Of a stretch of 64,000 bases of DNA, positions 43,079 to 51,788 are shown piece after piece. Location of the stretch: NCBI RefSeq assembly GCF_000269985.1, contig NC_016109.1:1984001-2048000 (forward strand), written 5' to 3'. Each line of letters starts with the position of its first letter. Positions within the stretch are counted from its first letter, which is position 1. Below the pieces are notes generated by a model. The model saw only the letters and a program-made list of their open reading frames with translations. It did not search any database and was not told the DNA's origin. The position numbers were made by a program, and so were the translations under genes. This stretch comes from Kitasatospora setae KM-6054 (lineage in GTDB: Bacteria > Actinomycetota > Actinomycetes > Streptomycetales > Streptomycetaceae).

Positions 43079-44290
43079 GTGGACTTCACCCACGACGCCC
43101 GGACCACCGGGCTCATCGCCGAACTCACCGCCTTCATGGACGAGTTCGTCTACCCCGCCGAACCGGTGCTGGCCGCCCAGCTCGCCGACCCGGACCGCGC
43201 ACCGTGGTCGATCCCCCCGGTGGTCGGCGAGTTGCGGGCCGCCGCGAAGGCCCGCGGCCTGTGGAACCTCTTCCTCCCGGGGGAGGGCGGCGCCGGGCTG
43301 ACCAACCTGCAGTACGCCCCGCTGGCCGAACTCACCGGCCGCTCCGTCCTGTTGGCCCCGCCCGCGCTCAACTGCGCGGCCCCCGACACCGGGAACATGG
43401 AGCTGCTCGCCCAGTTCGGCTCCCCCGCCCAGCGCGAGCGCTGGCTGCGGCCGCTGCTCGACGGCGAGATCCGCTCGGCGTTCGCGATGACCGAACCGGA
43501 CGTCGCCTCCTCGGACGCCACCAACATCACCACCCGGATCGAGCGCGACGGCGACGAGTACGTGGTCAACGGCCGCAAGTGGTACATCACCGGGGCGATG
43601 AACCCGGACTGCAAGGTCCTCATCGTGATGGGCAAGACCGACCCGGCCGCCGAGCCCCGCCGCCAGCAGTCGATGGTGCTCGTCCCGCGCGACACCCCGG
43701 GCGTGCGGGTGGTGCGCGGCATGCGGGTGTTCGGCTACCCGGACGACGACCACGGCGGCCACGCGGAGGTGGTGTTCGAGGACGTCCGGGTGCCGGTCGC
43801 GAACCTGATCGGCGCGGAGGGCGCGGGCTTCGCCATCGCCCAGGCCCGCCTCGGCCCCGGCCGGATCCACCACTGCATGCGGGCCCTGGGCATCGCCGAA
43901 CGCGCCCTCGAACTGACCTGCCGCCGGGTGAACTCCCGGGTGGCGTTCGGCCGTCCGCTCGCCGACCAGGGCGTGGTCCGGGACTGGATCGCCGAGGCCC
44001 GGGTCCGGATCGAGCAGGCCAGGCTGCTGGTCCTGAAGACCGCCTGGCTGATGGACACCGTCGGCAACCGGGGTGCCCACACCGAGATCCAGGCCATCAA
44101 GATCGCCGTCCCGTCCACCGTCGAGTGGATCCTCGACAAGGCCGTCCAGGCGCACGGCGCGGCCGGCGTCAGCCAGGACACCCCGCTCGCCCAGCTCTGG
44201 GCCGGCAACCGCACCCTGCGGCTGGCCGACGGCCCCGACGAGGTGCACCGGCGGTCGCTGGCCCGCCGCGAGCTGGCGAAGTACCGGTAG
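43079..44290 (+). CDS. acyl-CoA dehydrogenase (ACAD10/11-like)
   Basis: The 403-residue enzyme has classical ACAD features: FAMTEPDVASSDATNI, KWYITGAMNPDCKV, and C-terminal QAHGAAGVSQDTPLAQLWA and RLADGPDEVHRRSLAR. It dehydrogenates acyl-CoA or eliminates the phosphate of the kinase product. It follows the APH-fold kinase in one operon (GTG 43079). Such pairs act in 4-hydroxy acid or unusual fatty acid catabolism; the exact substrate is not deducible. Confidence 0.85.
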   Translation: MDFTHDARTTGLIAELTAFMDEFVYPAEPVLAAQLADPDRAPWSIPPVVGELRAAAKARGLWNLFLPGEGGAGLTNLQYAPLAELTGRSVLLAPPALNCAAPDTGNMELLAQFGSPAQRERWLRPLLDGEIRSAFAMTEPDVASSDATNITTRIERDGDEYVVNGRKWYITGAMNPDCKVLIVMGKTDPAAEPRRQQSMVLVPRDTPGVRVVRGMRVFGYPDDDHGGHAEVVFEDVRVPVANLIGAEGAGFAIAQARLGPGRIHHCMRALGIAERALELTCRRVNSRVAFGRPLADQGVVRDWIAEARVRIEQARLLVLKTAWLMDTVGNRGAHTEIQAIKIAVPSTVEWILDKAVQAHGAAGVSQDTPLAQLWAGNRTLRLADGPDEVHRRSLARRELAKYR

Positions 44291-44297
44291 CCGGCGG

Positions 44298-45053
44298 CTA
44301 CAGCCCGCCGCCGAGGGTGATGCCGCCGTCGACGACCAGGGTCTGGCCGGTGATCCAGCCGGCGTCCTCGGAGAGCAGGAAGCAGGCGGCGCCGGCCACG
44401 TCCTCGGGGAGGCCGAGGCGGCCGAGGGGGTAGGCGCGGGCGACCTCCTCCTCGCGGCCCGCGTAGAGCGCCTCGGCGAACCTGGTCTTGACGACGGCGG
44501 GCGCGACCGCGTTGACCCGGACGCCGGGGCCGAGTTCGGCGGCGAGCTCCATGGTGAGGCGGATCAGCGCGGCCTTGGAGACCCCGTACATGCCGATGCC
44601 GCCGGAGGTCCGGATGCCCGCGATGGAGGCGACGTTGACGACGGCGCCGCCGTGCTCGGCCATCCAGGCGGCGTGCGCGCGCCGGGTCCAGGCGAGCGGG
44701 GCGAGCACGTTGACGGCGAGGATCTTCGCGGCGGCGGCCGGGTCGGTGTCCAGCAGCGGACCGTAGACGGGGTTGATGCCGGTGTTGTTGACCAGCAGGT
44801 CGAGGCGGCCGTACGCGTCCAGCACGCGGGCGACGGCCTCGTCCTGGTGCGCCGGGTCGTCGGACCTGCCGGGGACGGCGATCGCGTGGGCGGGGCCGCC
44901 GAGGGCCGCGACGGCCTCGGCCAGGGTCTCCTCGGTGCGCGCGGTGAGGCAGACCCTCGCCCCGCGCCGGACCAGCTCCCGGGCGATGCCGAACCCGATG
45001 CCCCGGCTCGCGCCGGTGACCACGGCCACCTTGCCCTCGAACGACACTGCCAT
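44298..45053 (-). CDS. short-chain dehydrogenase/reductase (FabG-like)
   Basis: The 251-residue SDR has VVTGASRGIGFGIARELVR at the start, the NNTGIN motif near residue 90, and the catalytic YGVSKAAL near 155. It oxidises or reduces a beta-hydroxyacyl-type substrate with NAD(P). ATG 45053 follows GAGGTACGGCG. It is convergent with the acyl-CoA dehydrogenase gene and under the second copy of the TetR operator, so it belongs to the same catabolic regulon. Confidence 0.85.
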   Translation of the reverse strand: MAVSFEGKVAVVTGASRGIGFGIARELVRRGARVCLTARTEETLAEAVAALGGPAHAIAVPGRSDDPAHQDEAVARVLDAYGRLDLLVNNTGINPVYGPLLDTDPAAAAKILAVNVLAPLAWTRRAHAAWMAEHGGAVVNVASIAGIRTSGGIGMYGVSKAALIRLTMELAAELGPGVRVNAVAPAVVKTRFAEALYAGREEEVARAYPLGRLGLPEDVAGAACFLLSEDAGWITGQTLVVDGGITLGGGL

Positions 45054-45086
45054 CGCCGTACCTCGCACCTCTCGGACCGGATGTGA

Positions 45087-45102
45087 CTAAGCGCTTGCTT
45101 AG
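45087..45102. promoter_or_regulatory. TetR-type operator, copy 2
   Basis: CTAAGCGCTTGCTTAG is the exact reverse complement of copy 1 at 42005-42020. It lies 34 bases upstream of the SDR start on the minus strand and 175 bases upstream of the TetR gene. Confidence 0.75.
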
Positions 45103-45277
45103 CATCTTTGCGGCGGGCGACACTGTCAACCGGCGACCCGCCGCACACCGACCCGCCGGCCCGTCCCACGCCACGACCCGCGCCAGGGCCCGCGCCACGG
45201 CCCATGCCACGACCCGCGCCGCGGAGCGCCGGTCCGGCCCGCCGGTCCGCGTCGGACCAGTCTGGGAGGATGGTTCC

Positions 45278-45910
45278 ATGATCGACCCAGCCACCGCCGC
45301 GCTCTGGCCCGGCGACGGGGAGCGCACCGAGGCCGCCCGGCGGCTGCTGCTGGCCGCCGTGGACTCCTTCGCCCGCCGCGGCTACCACGCCACCACCACC
45401 CGGGACATCGCCACCGCCGCCGGGATGAGCCCGGCCGCGCTGTACATCCACTACCCGTCGAAGGCGGCGCTGCTCGCCGAGATCTCCCGCACCGGCCACC
45501 GGGTCGCCCTGGAGCTGGTGGAGCGGGCCGAGGCGGCCGGCACCGACCCGGTGGAGCGGATGCGCGCCCTCGCCGAGTCGTTCACCGCCTGGCACGCGCG
45601 CGGCCACACCCTGGGCCGGATCATCAACCACGAGCTGCACGCGCTGCCGGAGGAGGACTTCGCGGCCGTCGCCGAACTGCGGGTCCGGATCGAGGAGACG
45701 GTGCTGCGGATCATCGCGGCCGGGGCCGCCGCCGGCCTGTTCCGCGTCCCGGACCAGCGCACGGCGGCCCGCGCGGTCACCTCGCTCGGCATCGACGTCT
45801 CGCGCTGGTACACCGAGCGCAGCAGCGAGACCCCGGAGGAGCTGGGGCGCCGGTACGGGCAGTTGGTGCTGCGGATGCTGGGCGCGCCGGACGGGCGGAT
45901 CGGCGACTGA
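45278..45910 (+). CDS. TetR-family regulator of the acyl-CoA locus
   Basis: The 210-residue protein has the TetR HTH (AAVDSFARRGYHATTTRDIATAAGMSPAALYIHYPSK) at residues 25-65 and an all-helical ligand domain. It is divergent from the SDR gene, with a CTAAGC-N4-GCTTAG site between them, and the same site precedes the kinase/dehydrogenase operon. It therefore probably represses both, with an acyl-CoA as the likely inducer. ATG 45278 follows GGGAGGA. Confidence 0.88.
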   Translation: MIDPATAALWPGDGERTEAARRLLLAAVDSFARRGYHATTTRDIATAAGMSPAALYIHYPSKAALLAEISRTGHRVALELVERAEAAGTDPVERMRALAESFTAWHARGHTLGRIINHELHALPEEDFAAVAELRVRIEETVLRIIAAGAAAGLFRVPDQRTAARAVTSLGIDVSRWYTERSSETPEELGRRYGQLVLRMLGAPDGRIGD

Positions 45911-45947
45911 CCCGGCCCGCCCCCTGGACCCCCCACCTCCTCCTCTA

Positions 45948-45966
45948 TTAGGTTAGCCTTACCTAA
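45948..45966. promoter_or_regulatory. iron box (DmdR/DtxR type)
   Basis: TTAGGTTAGCCTTACCTAA is a near-consensus 19-bp actinobacterial iron box located 19 bases before the GTG of the DUF2470 gene. Iron-loaded DmdR would repress the gene. Confidence 0.85.
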
Positions 45967-45984
45967 CCAAGAAGGAGGCTTCTG

Positions 45985-46752
45985 GTGCTGCCCCAGCCCG
46001 CCCGCCGCCCGTCCGCCGCCGAACGCGCCCGCACCCTGCTGGAGTTCGCCTCCTCCGTGGTCCTGGACGTCCGCGGCGCCGACCTCGCCGCCCGCCCCGG
46101 CCTGCCCCCGCTGGCCGCCTGCGCGCCGCGACCGGACGGGACGGTGGCGCTCCTGGTCGGCCGCGAGTCCGCGCTGCACCGGATCACCGCCCTCGCCCGC
46201 GAGCCGCTCGCCGCCGCGCTCGACTGCGTGGACGTCGCCCCCGTCGCCGTCCCGCACCGCGTCCGCGGCCGACTCGCGGTCCGCGGCCTGCTCTCCCGCT
46301 CCCCCGGCGAACACCCCGCCGCGCTCTTCCCGCACCACCACGGCCACGACGGCGTCCTGCTCCGGCTCGTCCCCGAACACCTGGCACTGGACGACCTGTG
46401 GGGCTCCGAGTGCTGCGTCGACCCGGCCGAGGTGGCCGCCGCGAGCAGCGACCCGGTCGCCGCCGAGGAGGCCGGCCTGCTCCAGCACCTGGCCGCCGCG
46501 CACGCCGAACAACTCCTGCTGCTCGGCGCGAGCGCCCTCGACCTCCCGGACGGCCCGCCCCGCAACTGGCCCGCCGGCGAACACCCGCACGCGGTCCGCC
46601 CGATCGCCCTCGACCGCCACGGCCTGCGCCTGCGCCTGCTCGGCCCGCACAGCGTGCTGGACGCCCGCTTCGACTTCCCCCGCCCGATCAGCCACCCGGC
46701 GGAGCTGCCCGAAGCGATGCACCGGCTCTTCCTGCCGACGCTCGCCCGCTGA
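45985..46752 (+). CDS. DUF2470/HugZ-like protein, iron regulated
   Basis: The 255-residue protein has an N-terminal split-barrel-like part and a C-terminal DUF2470-type part (HLAAAHAEQLLLLGAS, ALDRHGLRLRL, FPRPISHPAELPEAM). DUF2470 proteins are linked to haem or iron handling. The iron box 19 bases upstream shows it is expressed when iron is low. GTG 45985 follows GAAGGAGG. A precise reaction cannot be assigned; haem use or storage is the best guess. Confidence 0.75.
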   Translation: MLPQPARRPSAAERARTLLEFASSVVLDVRGADLAARPGLPPLAACAPRPDGTVALLVGRESALHRITALAREPLAAALDCVDVAPVAVPHRVRGRLAVRGLLSRSPGEHPAALFPHHHGHDGVLLRLVPEHLALDDLWGSECCVDPAEVAAASSDPVAAEEAGLLQHLAAAHAEQLLLLGASALDLPDGPPRNWPAGEHPHAVRPIALDRHGLRLRLLGPHSVLDARFDFPRPISHPAELPEAMHRLFLPTLAR

Positions 46753-46793
46753 GCGCCGAGCGCGCGGCCCCGCCGGTCCCCGTTCCGGACGGG

Positions 46794-47582
46794 TCAGATC
46801 GCGGGCCCCAGCACCGAGAAGTGCCCGCCCTCCGCGTCCGCGAGCCGGGCGACCCGGCCGTAGGGGGAGTCGGCGGGGCCGTCGAGGACGCGGCCGCCGA
46901 GGCGGGCGGCCCGGCGGGCGGCGCCGTCGGTGTCGGCGACGGCGAAGAAGACCTCCCAGTGCGGGGCGAGGTCCTTCGCGGCGCGCAGCGCGGCGACGCT
47001 GCGGTCCTCGGAGCGCAGCACGACGCGTTCGTGCTCGTAGCGGACCTCGAACCGGGCCGGGTCGCGGCCGTCCCAGCGGAACACCTCGCCGTAGAAGAGG
47101 GCGGCGGCGAACGGGTCGGCGGTGCGCAGTTCGATCCAGGCGGGGGCGCCGGGGAGCGCGGGGCGGGGGGTGCCGGCGCCGTCGCCGCCGCCCTGGGCGT
47201 CGCCCTCCCAGATGCCGAAGGTCGCGCCGAACGGGTCGGCGGCGAGGGCGACCCGGCCGGCGTCGAAGGCGAGCGGGCCGACGGCGAGGGTGCCGCCGCG
47301 TTCGCGGACGCCGTCGGCGGCGCGGTCGGCGCTCTCGATGCCGAAGTAGGTGGTCCAGGCGACCGGGCGCTCCCAGTCGGTGGCGAGCTCGCTCAACCCG
47401 GCGACCTCGACGCCGTCGACGACGGCCCGCAGGTAGCGGCCCCAGCGGTCCGGGCCGGGGGTGAACTCCCAGCCGAGCAGCGGTCCGTAGAAGTCCTGGG
47501 CGGCCGCGAGGCTGCGCGCGGTCAGGCCGACCCAGCACGGCACCGCGGGTACGCAGCGCACCGTGGCCGTTCGCTCCACCAT
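46794..47582 (-). CDS. VOC (glyoxalase/bleomycin resistance) family protein with two domains
   Basis: The 262-residue protein has two beta-alpha-beta-beta-beta VOC modules, starting at PCWVGLTARSLAAAQDFYGPLLG and AWIELRTADPFAAALFYGEVF. Such proteins bind metals or sequester small molecules. No substrate is suggested by neighbours. ATG 47582. Confidence 0.85.
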   Translation of the reverse strand: MVERTATVRCVPAVPCWVGLTARSLAAAQDFYGPLLGWEFTPGPDRWGRYLRAVVDGVEVAGLSELATDWERPVAWTTYFGIESADRAADGVRERGGTLAVGPLAFDAGRVALAADPFGATFGIWEGDAQGGGDGAGTPRPALPGAPAWIELRTADPFAAALFYGEVFRWDGRDPARFEVRYEHERVVLRSEDRSVAALRAAKDLAPHWEVFFAVADTDGAARRAARLGGRVLDGPADSPYGRVARLADAEGGHFSVLGPAI

Positions 47583-47797
47583 CCCGCGGGCTCCCTTCGA
47601 CGCTCCGCCGGCCGGGGCGGCCGGACCCGCCCCAGCCTAGGCCGCCGTCCGGCCCGGGGCCGGTACCGCCTCGCGGGCGGATCGGCGGCCCGCCGGACCG
47701 CGCACCGGCGCGGTTCCCCCGGTCGGGCGCGGGCCGGTGCCATGGTCGGGCGCAGGAGGGCGTACAAGGGGACGCCGCCGCCAGAAGGGACGTGGGC

Positions 47798-49045
47798 ATG
47801 GACACCGGGATCGTGATCGTCGGGGCGGGCCTGGCCGGGGCGAAGGCCGCCGAGGCGCTGCGGGCGGAGGGCTACCGGGGGCCGGTCACCCTGGTCGGCG
47901 ACGAGGCCGAGCGGCCGTACGAGCGGCCGCCGCTCTCCAAGGGGTACCTGCTGGGCAAGGAGGAGAAGGAGAAGATCTACGTCCACCCGGCCGACTGGTA
48001 CGAGCGGCACGAGGTGGTGCTGCGGACGGGCGCGGCGGCCACCGCGGTCGACCCGGGCGGGCACACCGTGACGCTGGCGGACGGCGAGCGGCTGCCGTTC
48101 TCGAAGCTGCTGCTGGCGACGGGTTCGGCGCCGCGCGCGCTGCCGGTGCCGGGCGGCGACGGCGACTTCGTGCGGACGCTGCGGCGGGTCGGCGACAGCG
48201 AGGGGCTGCGGGCGGCGTTCCGTCCGGGCGCCCGGGTGGTGATCGTCGGCGCGGGCTGGATCGGCCTGGAGGCGGCGGCCGCGGCCCGCACGGCCGGCGC
48301 CGAGGTGACGGTGCTGGAGGCGGCCGAGCTGCCGCTGCTGCGGGTGCTGGGCCGGGAGGCCGCCCGGGTCTTCGCCGACCTGCACCGGGCGCACGGCGTC
48401 GACCTGCGGTTCGGCGTCCGGGTCGAGGAGCTGCGGGCGGACGGGGTGCGGCTGGGCGACGGGAGCACCGTCCCGGCGGACGTGCTGCTGGTGGGCGTCG
48501 GGATCAGCCCGAACACGGCGCTGGCCGAGGCGGCGGGCCTGGCCGTGGACAACGGGGTGCGGACCGACCAGCACCTGGCCACCTCGCACCCGGACGTGTT
48601 CGCGGCGGGCGACGTGGCGAACGCCTTCCACCCGCTGTTCGGCCGGCCGGTCCGGGTCGAGCACTGGGCGAACGCGCTGAACCAGCCGGCCGTGGCGGCG
48701 GCCTCGATGCTCGGCAAGGCGGCCGTGTACGACCGCGTCCCGTACTTCTTCACCGATGCCGAGTGGACACCCCGGCATCCTAACGAGGACGTGCCCTCCC
48801 GGGACAAGCTGAGCATGGAATACACGGGCTACGTGGAGCCCGGCGACTACGACCGGGTGGTCTTCCGGGGCGACGTGGAGGCCAACGAGTTCGTGGCGTT
48901 CTGGTTGAAGGGCGGCCGGGTGCTGGCCGGGATGAACATGAACGTCTGGGACGTCACCGACCCGATCCGGGAACTCGTCCGCTCCGGCCGCCCGGTCGAT
49001 GCCGACCGGCTCGCCGACCCCGGGGTGCCCCTGACCGACGTCTGA
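47798..49045 (+). CDS. ferredoxin reductase-type FAD/NAD oxidoreductase, chimeric by element integration
   Basis: The 415-residue protein has the pyridine-nucleotide disulfide reductase fold: FAD motif IVIVGAGLAGAKAAEAL, NAD motif VVIVGAGWIGLEAAAAA near 150, and GVGISPNTALAEAAGL with VFAAGDVA. It transfers electrons from NAD(P)H to ferredoxin or rubredoxin. After codon 319 (position 48755) the sequence switches to element-borne DNA. Nineteen junction residues replace the native five (QYDLG), and an element-carried homologous C-terminus continues from MEYTGY. The displaced native end is at 56912-57160. The frame is open, so a functional hybrid is likely. ATG 47798. Confidence 0.88.
   Translation: MDTGIVIVGAGLAGAKAAEALRAEGYRGPVTLVGDEAERPYERPPLSKGYLLGKEEKEKIYVHPADWYERHEVVLRTGAAATAVDPGGHTVTLADGERLPFSKLLLATGSAPRALPVPGGDGDFVRTLRRVGDSEGLRAAFRPGARVVIVGAGWIGLEAAAAARTAGAEVTVLEAAELPLLRVLGREAARVFADLHRAHGVDLRFGVRVEELRADGVRLGDGSTVPADVLLVGVGISPNTALAEAAGLAVDNGVRTDQHLATSHPDVFAAGDVANAFHPLFGRPVRVEHWANALNQPAVAAASMLGKAAVYDRVPYFFTDAEWTPRHPNEDVPSRDKLSMEYTGYVEPGDYDRVVFRGDVEANEFVAFWLKGGRVLAGMNMNVWDVTDPIRELVRSGRPVDADRLADPGVPLTDV
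48747..48773. other. attL junction of the integrated element
   Basis: Host-derived TTCTTCACC (48746-48754) is followed by core GA (48755-48756), then TGC and the element arm CGAGTGGACACCCC (48760-48773). The arm is the reverse complement of the one at attR. Joining both arms gives a palindromic attP. Confidence 0.85.
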
Positions 49046-49061
49046 GCCCGGCACGGCCCAG

Positions 49062-49322
49062 TCAGTGCCCCGCCACGGCCCGGATGATCAGCAGGGCCAC
49101 CAGGGCGAGCAGCAGGCCGACACCGACCCAGTACGCGCCCGTGCTGGCCCTCGGCTCCGGGTGGCCCAGCTCCCGCCGGAGGGCCGCGACCACATACGGC
49201 AGGTGCTCGCCGTCCGCCTCCGTGAGACCCGCGTCCCGGGGCCTGAGCCGTGCCGCTCGGCGCTCGAACTCCGCCGGTTCCAGTCCGGCCAGTTCTGCCC
49301 GCAGGCGCTCGCGTGCGTCCAT
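49062..49322 (-). CDS. small membrane protein of the element
   Basis: The 86-residue protein (ATG 49322 after GAGGAACG) has a helical soluble N-terminus (DARERLRAELAGLEP) and one C-terminal transmembrane segment (WVGVGLLLALVALLIIRAV). It ends 17 bases from the host-gene stop, convergent to it. Function unknown; a tail-anchored protein by layout. Confidence 0.6.
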   Translation of the reverse strand: MDARERLRAELAGLEPAEFERRAARLRPRDAGLTEADGEHLPYVVAALRRELGHPEPRASTGAYWVGVGLLLALVALLIIRAVAGH

Positions 49323-49452
49323 CGTTCCTCGGTGTGGTGTCCGGCCCCGTGCCGGTCCGGGGGTGCACGGCACGGGGCCGGGGTGGGCAGCCCCGCCGCC
49401 GGATTCCCTTGGGGAGACCCTTTCCCCTCGGCGGCGGGGCCGTCTGTGCGGG

Positions 49453-49698
49453 CTACTCCCCCGGCGGTTCCTCGTCCCGGACGCACGAGCGGTGCGCGGG
49501 CAGCCAGCGCGGGGGCTCCGGGGCCTCGATGGTGGGCAGCGCGTCCCCGTCCTGCTGCATGCCTCGGGGCGGGGTCCGCTCGGTCTCGGGCCGGTGGTCG
49601 TCGGGTCGGTCCACGGTTCGTCTCCGGGTCGGGGGTCGGCGCGGGATGCCGCGTCGGCGGCGCGGGGGCGGCTCGCCTATCGGGGCGGTCACAGCCAT
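49453..49698 (-). CDS. small hypothetical protein of the element
   Basis: The 81-residue Pro/Arg-rich frame starts at ATG 49698, overlapping the stop of the 45-residue gene before it by 10 bases. No family recognised. The N-terminal half is low complexity; a shorter protein from MQQDGDAL is possible. Confidence 0.4.
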   Translation of the reverse strand: MAVTAPIGEPPPRRRRGIPRRPPTRRRTVDRPDDHRPETERTPPRGMQQDGDALPTIEAPEPPRWLPAHRSCVRDEEPPGE

Positions 49699-49826
49699 TC
49701 CGACCGCCCGTTGATCCGGCGTACCTCCGGGCGCAGCCGCGCCATGGTGGGCGAGTCCTCCGCCTCGGCCGACGTGCTGTCAGGGGCGCTGTCCGGTTCC
49801 GGTTTCTGCTCCTCGGATTCAGGCAC
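49689..49826 (-). CDS. very small acidic hypothetical protein of the element (45 aa)
   Basis: GTG 49826 follows a strong ribosome site (GCAGGAGG) and overlaps the stop of the previous small gene by 8 bases. The peptide is acidic at first (PESEEQKPEPDSAPDSTSAE) and basic at the end. No family recognised. Confidence 0.45.
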   Translation of the reverse strand: MPESEEQKPEPDSAPDSTSAEAEDSPTMARLRPEVRRINGRSEWL

Positions 49827-50031
49827 GCCGGGCCTCCTGCTCCGCCAACCAGCCTTCCAGCCAAGCGCGTTGCGCCTGGCACGCCGGGTGCGGGCACGGG
49901 CAGTCGAGGGGCAGCGGGTAGCGGGTTTCGGCCCTGCGGGCGGCGTTGCCCCGGTAGTCGGCCAGCATCCTGGCCATCTCCGCTTTCGTGGCACGGCCTC
50001 GCTGGCGCTGTTGGGTCGGCATCCTGCCCAC
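49819..50031 (-). CDS. small Cys-containing hypothetical protein of the element
   Basis: The 70-residue protein has a basic N-terminus and a CPCPHPACQAQRAWLEGWL segment whose cysteines and histidine may bind zinc. It is followed by the overlapping 45-residue gene. GTG 50031 or ATG 50022 could start it. No function is known. Confidence 0.5.
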   Translation of the reverse strand: MGRMPTQQRQRGRATKAEMARMLADYRGNAARRAETRYPLPLDCPCPHPACQAQRAWLEGWLAEQEARRA

Positions 50032-50107
50032 GCTCGCTCCCTACCTGCGGTGAAATCCCGTCAGCAGGAAGCTAGGACCGGCCGGTTGCCCAAGAGCCGA
50101 GTGATTC

Positions 50108-50971
50108 TCAATGATTCTCGCGCAGCCGCCGAGCTGCGCGGACGATCACCCGATGGGCGTCGGCCCCGTACAGCGCGGACGCCTCCAGCGCGTCCCACGT
50201 CCTGCGGTGGATCGCCACGTCCGCAGGGTCGTCCAACCACATCTCCGCGTGGTAGGACTCCGTGATCACCAAGGTGTCGTCGTGGATGCTGAACCCGACC
50301 ATGGCGGGTACCTCCAACGCCGCATCGAACGGGACGATCCCGAGGCGCACGTGAGGCTGGGCCAGCCACGGAACCAGGCATTCGAGCTGATCGAGCATCA
50401 CGGCGTCCAACGCCAGCCGCGATACCAACGCGCCTTCCCAGAGCAGGAAGTGGAACGACCGGTCACGCTCCCGGAGGACGCTTTGTCGCTCCATCCGCTT
50501 GTCCACGGCGGCACCCACGTCCCGGATGGACGGGTGGATCGTCCGGAACCGCTCCAGCACCGCCCAGGCGTACCCGGCCGTCTGCAACAGGCCCGGGACC
50601 AATGTCAGGTCGAACGATCGGCGGACCCTCGTCCGCGCGCCCTGCGCGGCGTGGGCCTCCTGCACCGGGACGGCCCCACCGGCGAGTTGCCGCCGGTACG
50701 ACCGGTACTGCGTCTCCACCGTCCGTAGGCGGCCCGCCAGTTCGGCCACGGCCTCCGGGTGGCCCACTGCCTCCGCCCAGGCCCTCACGTCCGCCATGGT
50801 GGGGAGTTGGCGGCCGTTCTCCAGCTTGCTGACCTTAGACTGCGGCCAGCCCAGCCGGGCGGCGAGCGCCCGGCCGGACAGCCTGCGGCCACCCGGCTGT
50901 ACGCACGACTCCCGCAGCTCCCGCATGCGGGCCCCGAGCGCCGCCCTGGCCTGCTGAAAGTCCGTGCTCAC
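50108..50971 (-). CDS. XRE-family HTH regulator with DUF5753 ligand domain
   Basis: The 287-residue protein has an N-terminal HTH (LSGRALAARLGWPQSKVSKLENGRQLPT) and a C-terminal DUF5753 domain (VPGLLQTAGYAWAVLE; later IVPFDAALEVPAM). This WhiJ-like type is common in streptomycetes. It overlaps the upstream DUF6879-like gene by ATGA, the usual pairing of these two families. It may regulate element or host developmental genes. Confidence 0.85.
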   Translation of the reverse strand: MSTDFQQARAALGARMRELRESCVQPGGRRLSGRALAARLGWPQSKVSKLENGRQLPTMADVRAWAEAVGHPEAVAELAGRLRTVETQYRSYRRQLAGGAVPVQEAHAAQGARTRVRRSFDLTLVPGLLQTAGYAWAVLERFRTIHPSIRDVGAAVDKRMERQSVLRERDRSFHFLLWEGALVSRLALDAVMLDQLECLVPWLAQPHVRLGIVPFDAALEVPAMVGFSIHDDTLVITESYHAEMWLDDPADVAIHRRTWDALEASALYGADAHRVIVRAARRLRENH

Positions 50972-51723
50972 ATGGCGGACGGTACCTCAGTCAGGAACTC
51001 GGCGTACGGCTTGGCGTGGTGCCACGCGGCGTCCCGCGCCTGGCAGGCCCGCAGCACCTCCAACGGGTCCGTGATCAGCTCCATGCCCACCGTGCGCTCA
51101 CCCTCGAAGTGGAACCGCGCCACCGTCCGGGAGTCGAACAGCCAGAAGTCCGACAGCCCGTCAAGGCCAGCCGCCCCGGCGTCCGAGCGCCACATGCAGC
51201 GGATGTCCTCACCGGCCGCGACGTTCGTCCGGGCACACGCCAGGAGGTAGCGCTGTCCCTCGGTCGGCGGGTTGTCCACCAGCCGCACCCGCTCGAACCG
51301 CTTGCCCTTGCCGACCATGCGGCGCACGTTGTCGAACCACGGGTGTCCGACTTCCCCGGCGGTGTCGCCGGTCGCCAGGAACTCCGCGTACGACGGCATC
51401 TGCTTGTCCGACAGGTAGCCGGTCCGGGTCTCCAGCCGCCAAGCGGTGTGCTCGAAGCCGTCGTTGATGAACTCGGTGATCTTCTGCTGCGGCACGAACT
51501 CGGGCACGTGAACGGCCTCTCTCGGCGCGAAGTTCACCAGCAGTTCGCGGGGCACCACCACGAACGCCTCGCCGTCCTTGATGTGCTTGAGCTGCGCCAC
51601 GTCCTGCGGGTCCGTCACCGCGTCACCCTGCACCAACACCTCGCCGCTGTCCACGTCATCGTACAGCGTCGGACAGTCCCCCACCCCGGAGGTGCTGCCG
51701 ATCACGCGCAAGCGCCGCGCCAT
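50968..51723 (-). CDS. DUF6879-like protein
   Basis: The 251-residue protein has an N-terminal region of unknown type and a C-terminal part with ITEFINDGFEHTAWRLETRTGY, FDNVRRMVGKGKRFERVRLVD and a FWLFDSRTVARFHF segment. These fit the DUF6879 family as I remember it. It is translated just before the XRE/DUF5753 gene. Such pairs are widespread in actinobacteria; the biochemical role is unknown. Confidence 0.7.
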   Translation of the reverse strand: MARRLRVIGSTSGVGDCPTLYDDVDSGEVLVQGDAVTDPQDVAQLKHIKDGEAFVVVPRELLVNFAPREAVHVPEFVPQQKITEFINDGFEHTAWRLETRTGYLSDKQMPSYAEFLATGDTAGEVGHPWFDNVRRMVGKGKRFERVRLVDNPPTEGQRYLLACARTNVAAGEDIRCMWRSDAGAAGLDGLSDFWLFDSRTVARFHFEGERTVGMELITDPLEVLRACQARDAAWHHAKPYAEFLTEVPSAM

Positions 51724-51788
51724 GTACTTCTCCCCTCGGATCAGTCAGGGCACCAAGCATGCTGCGGGCGGGACGATCTGTCACCCGG

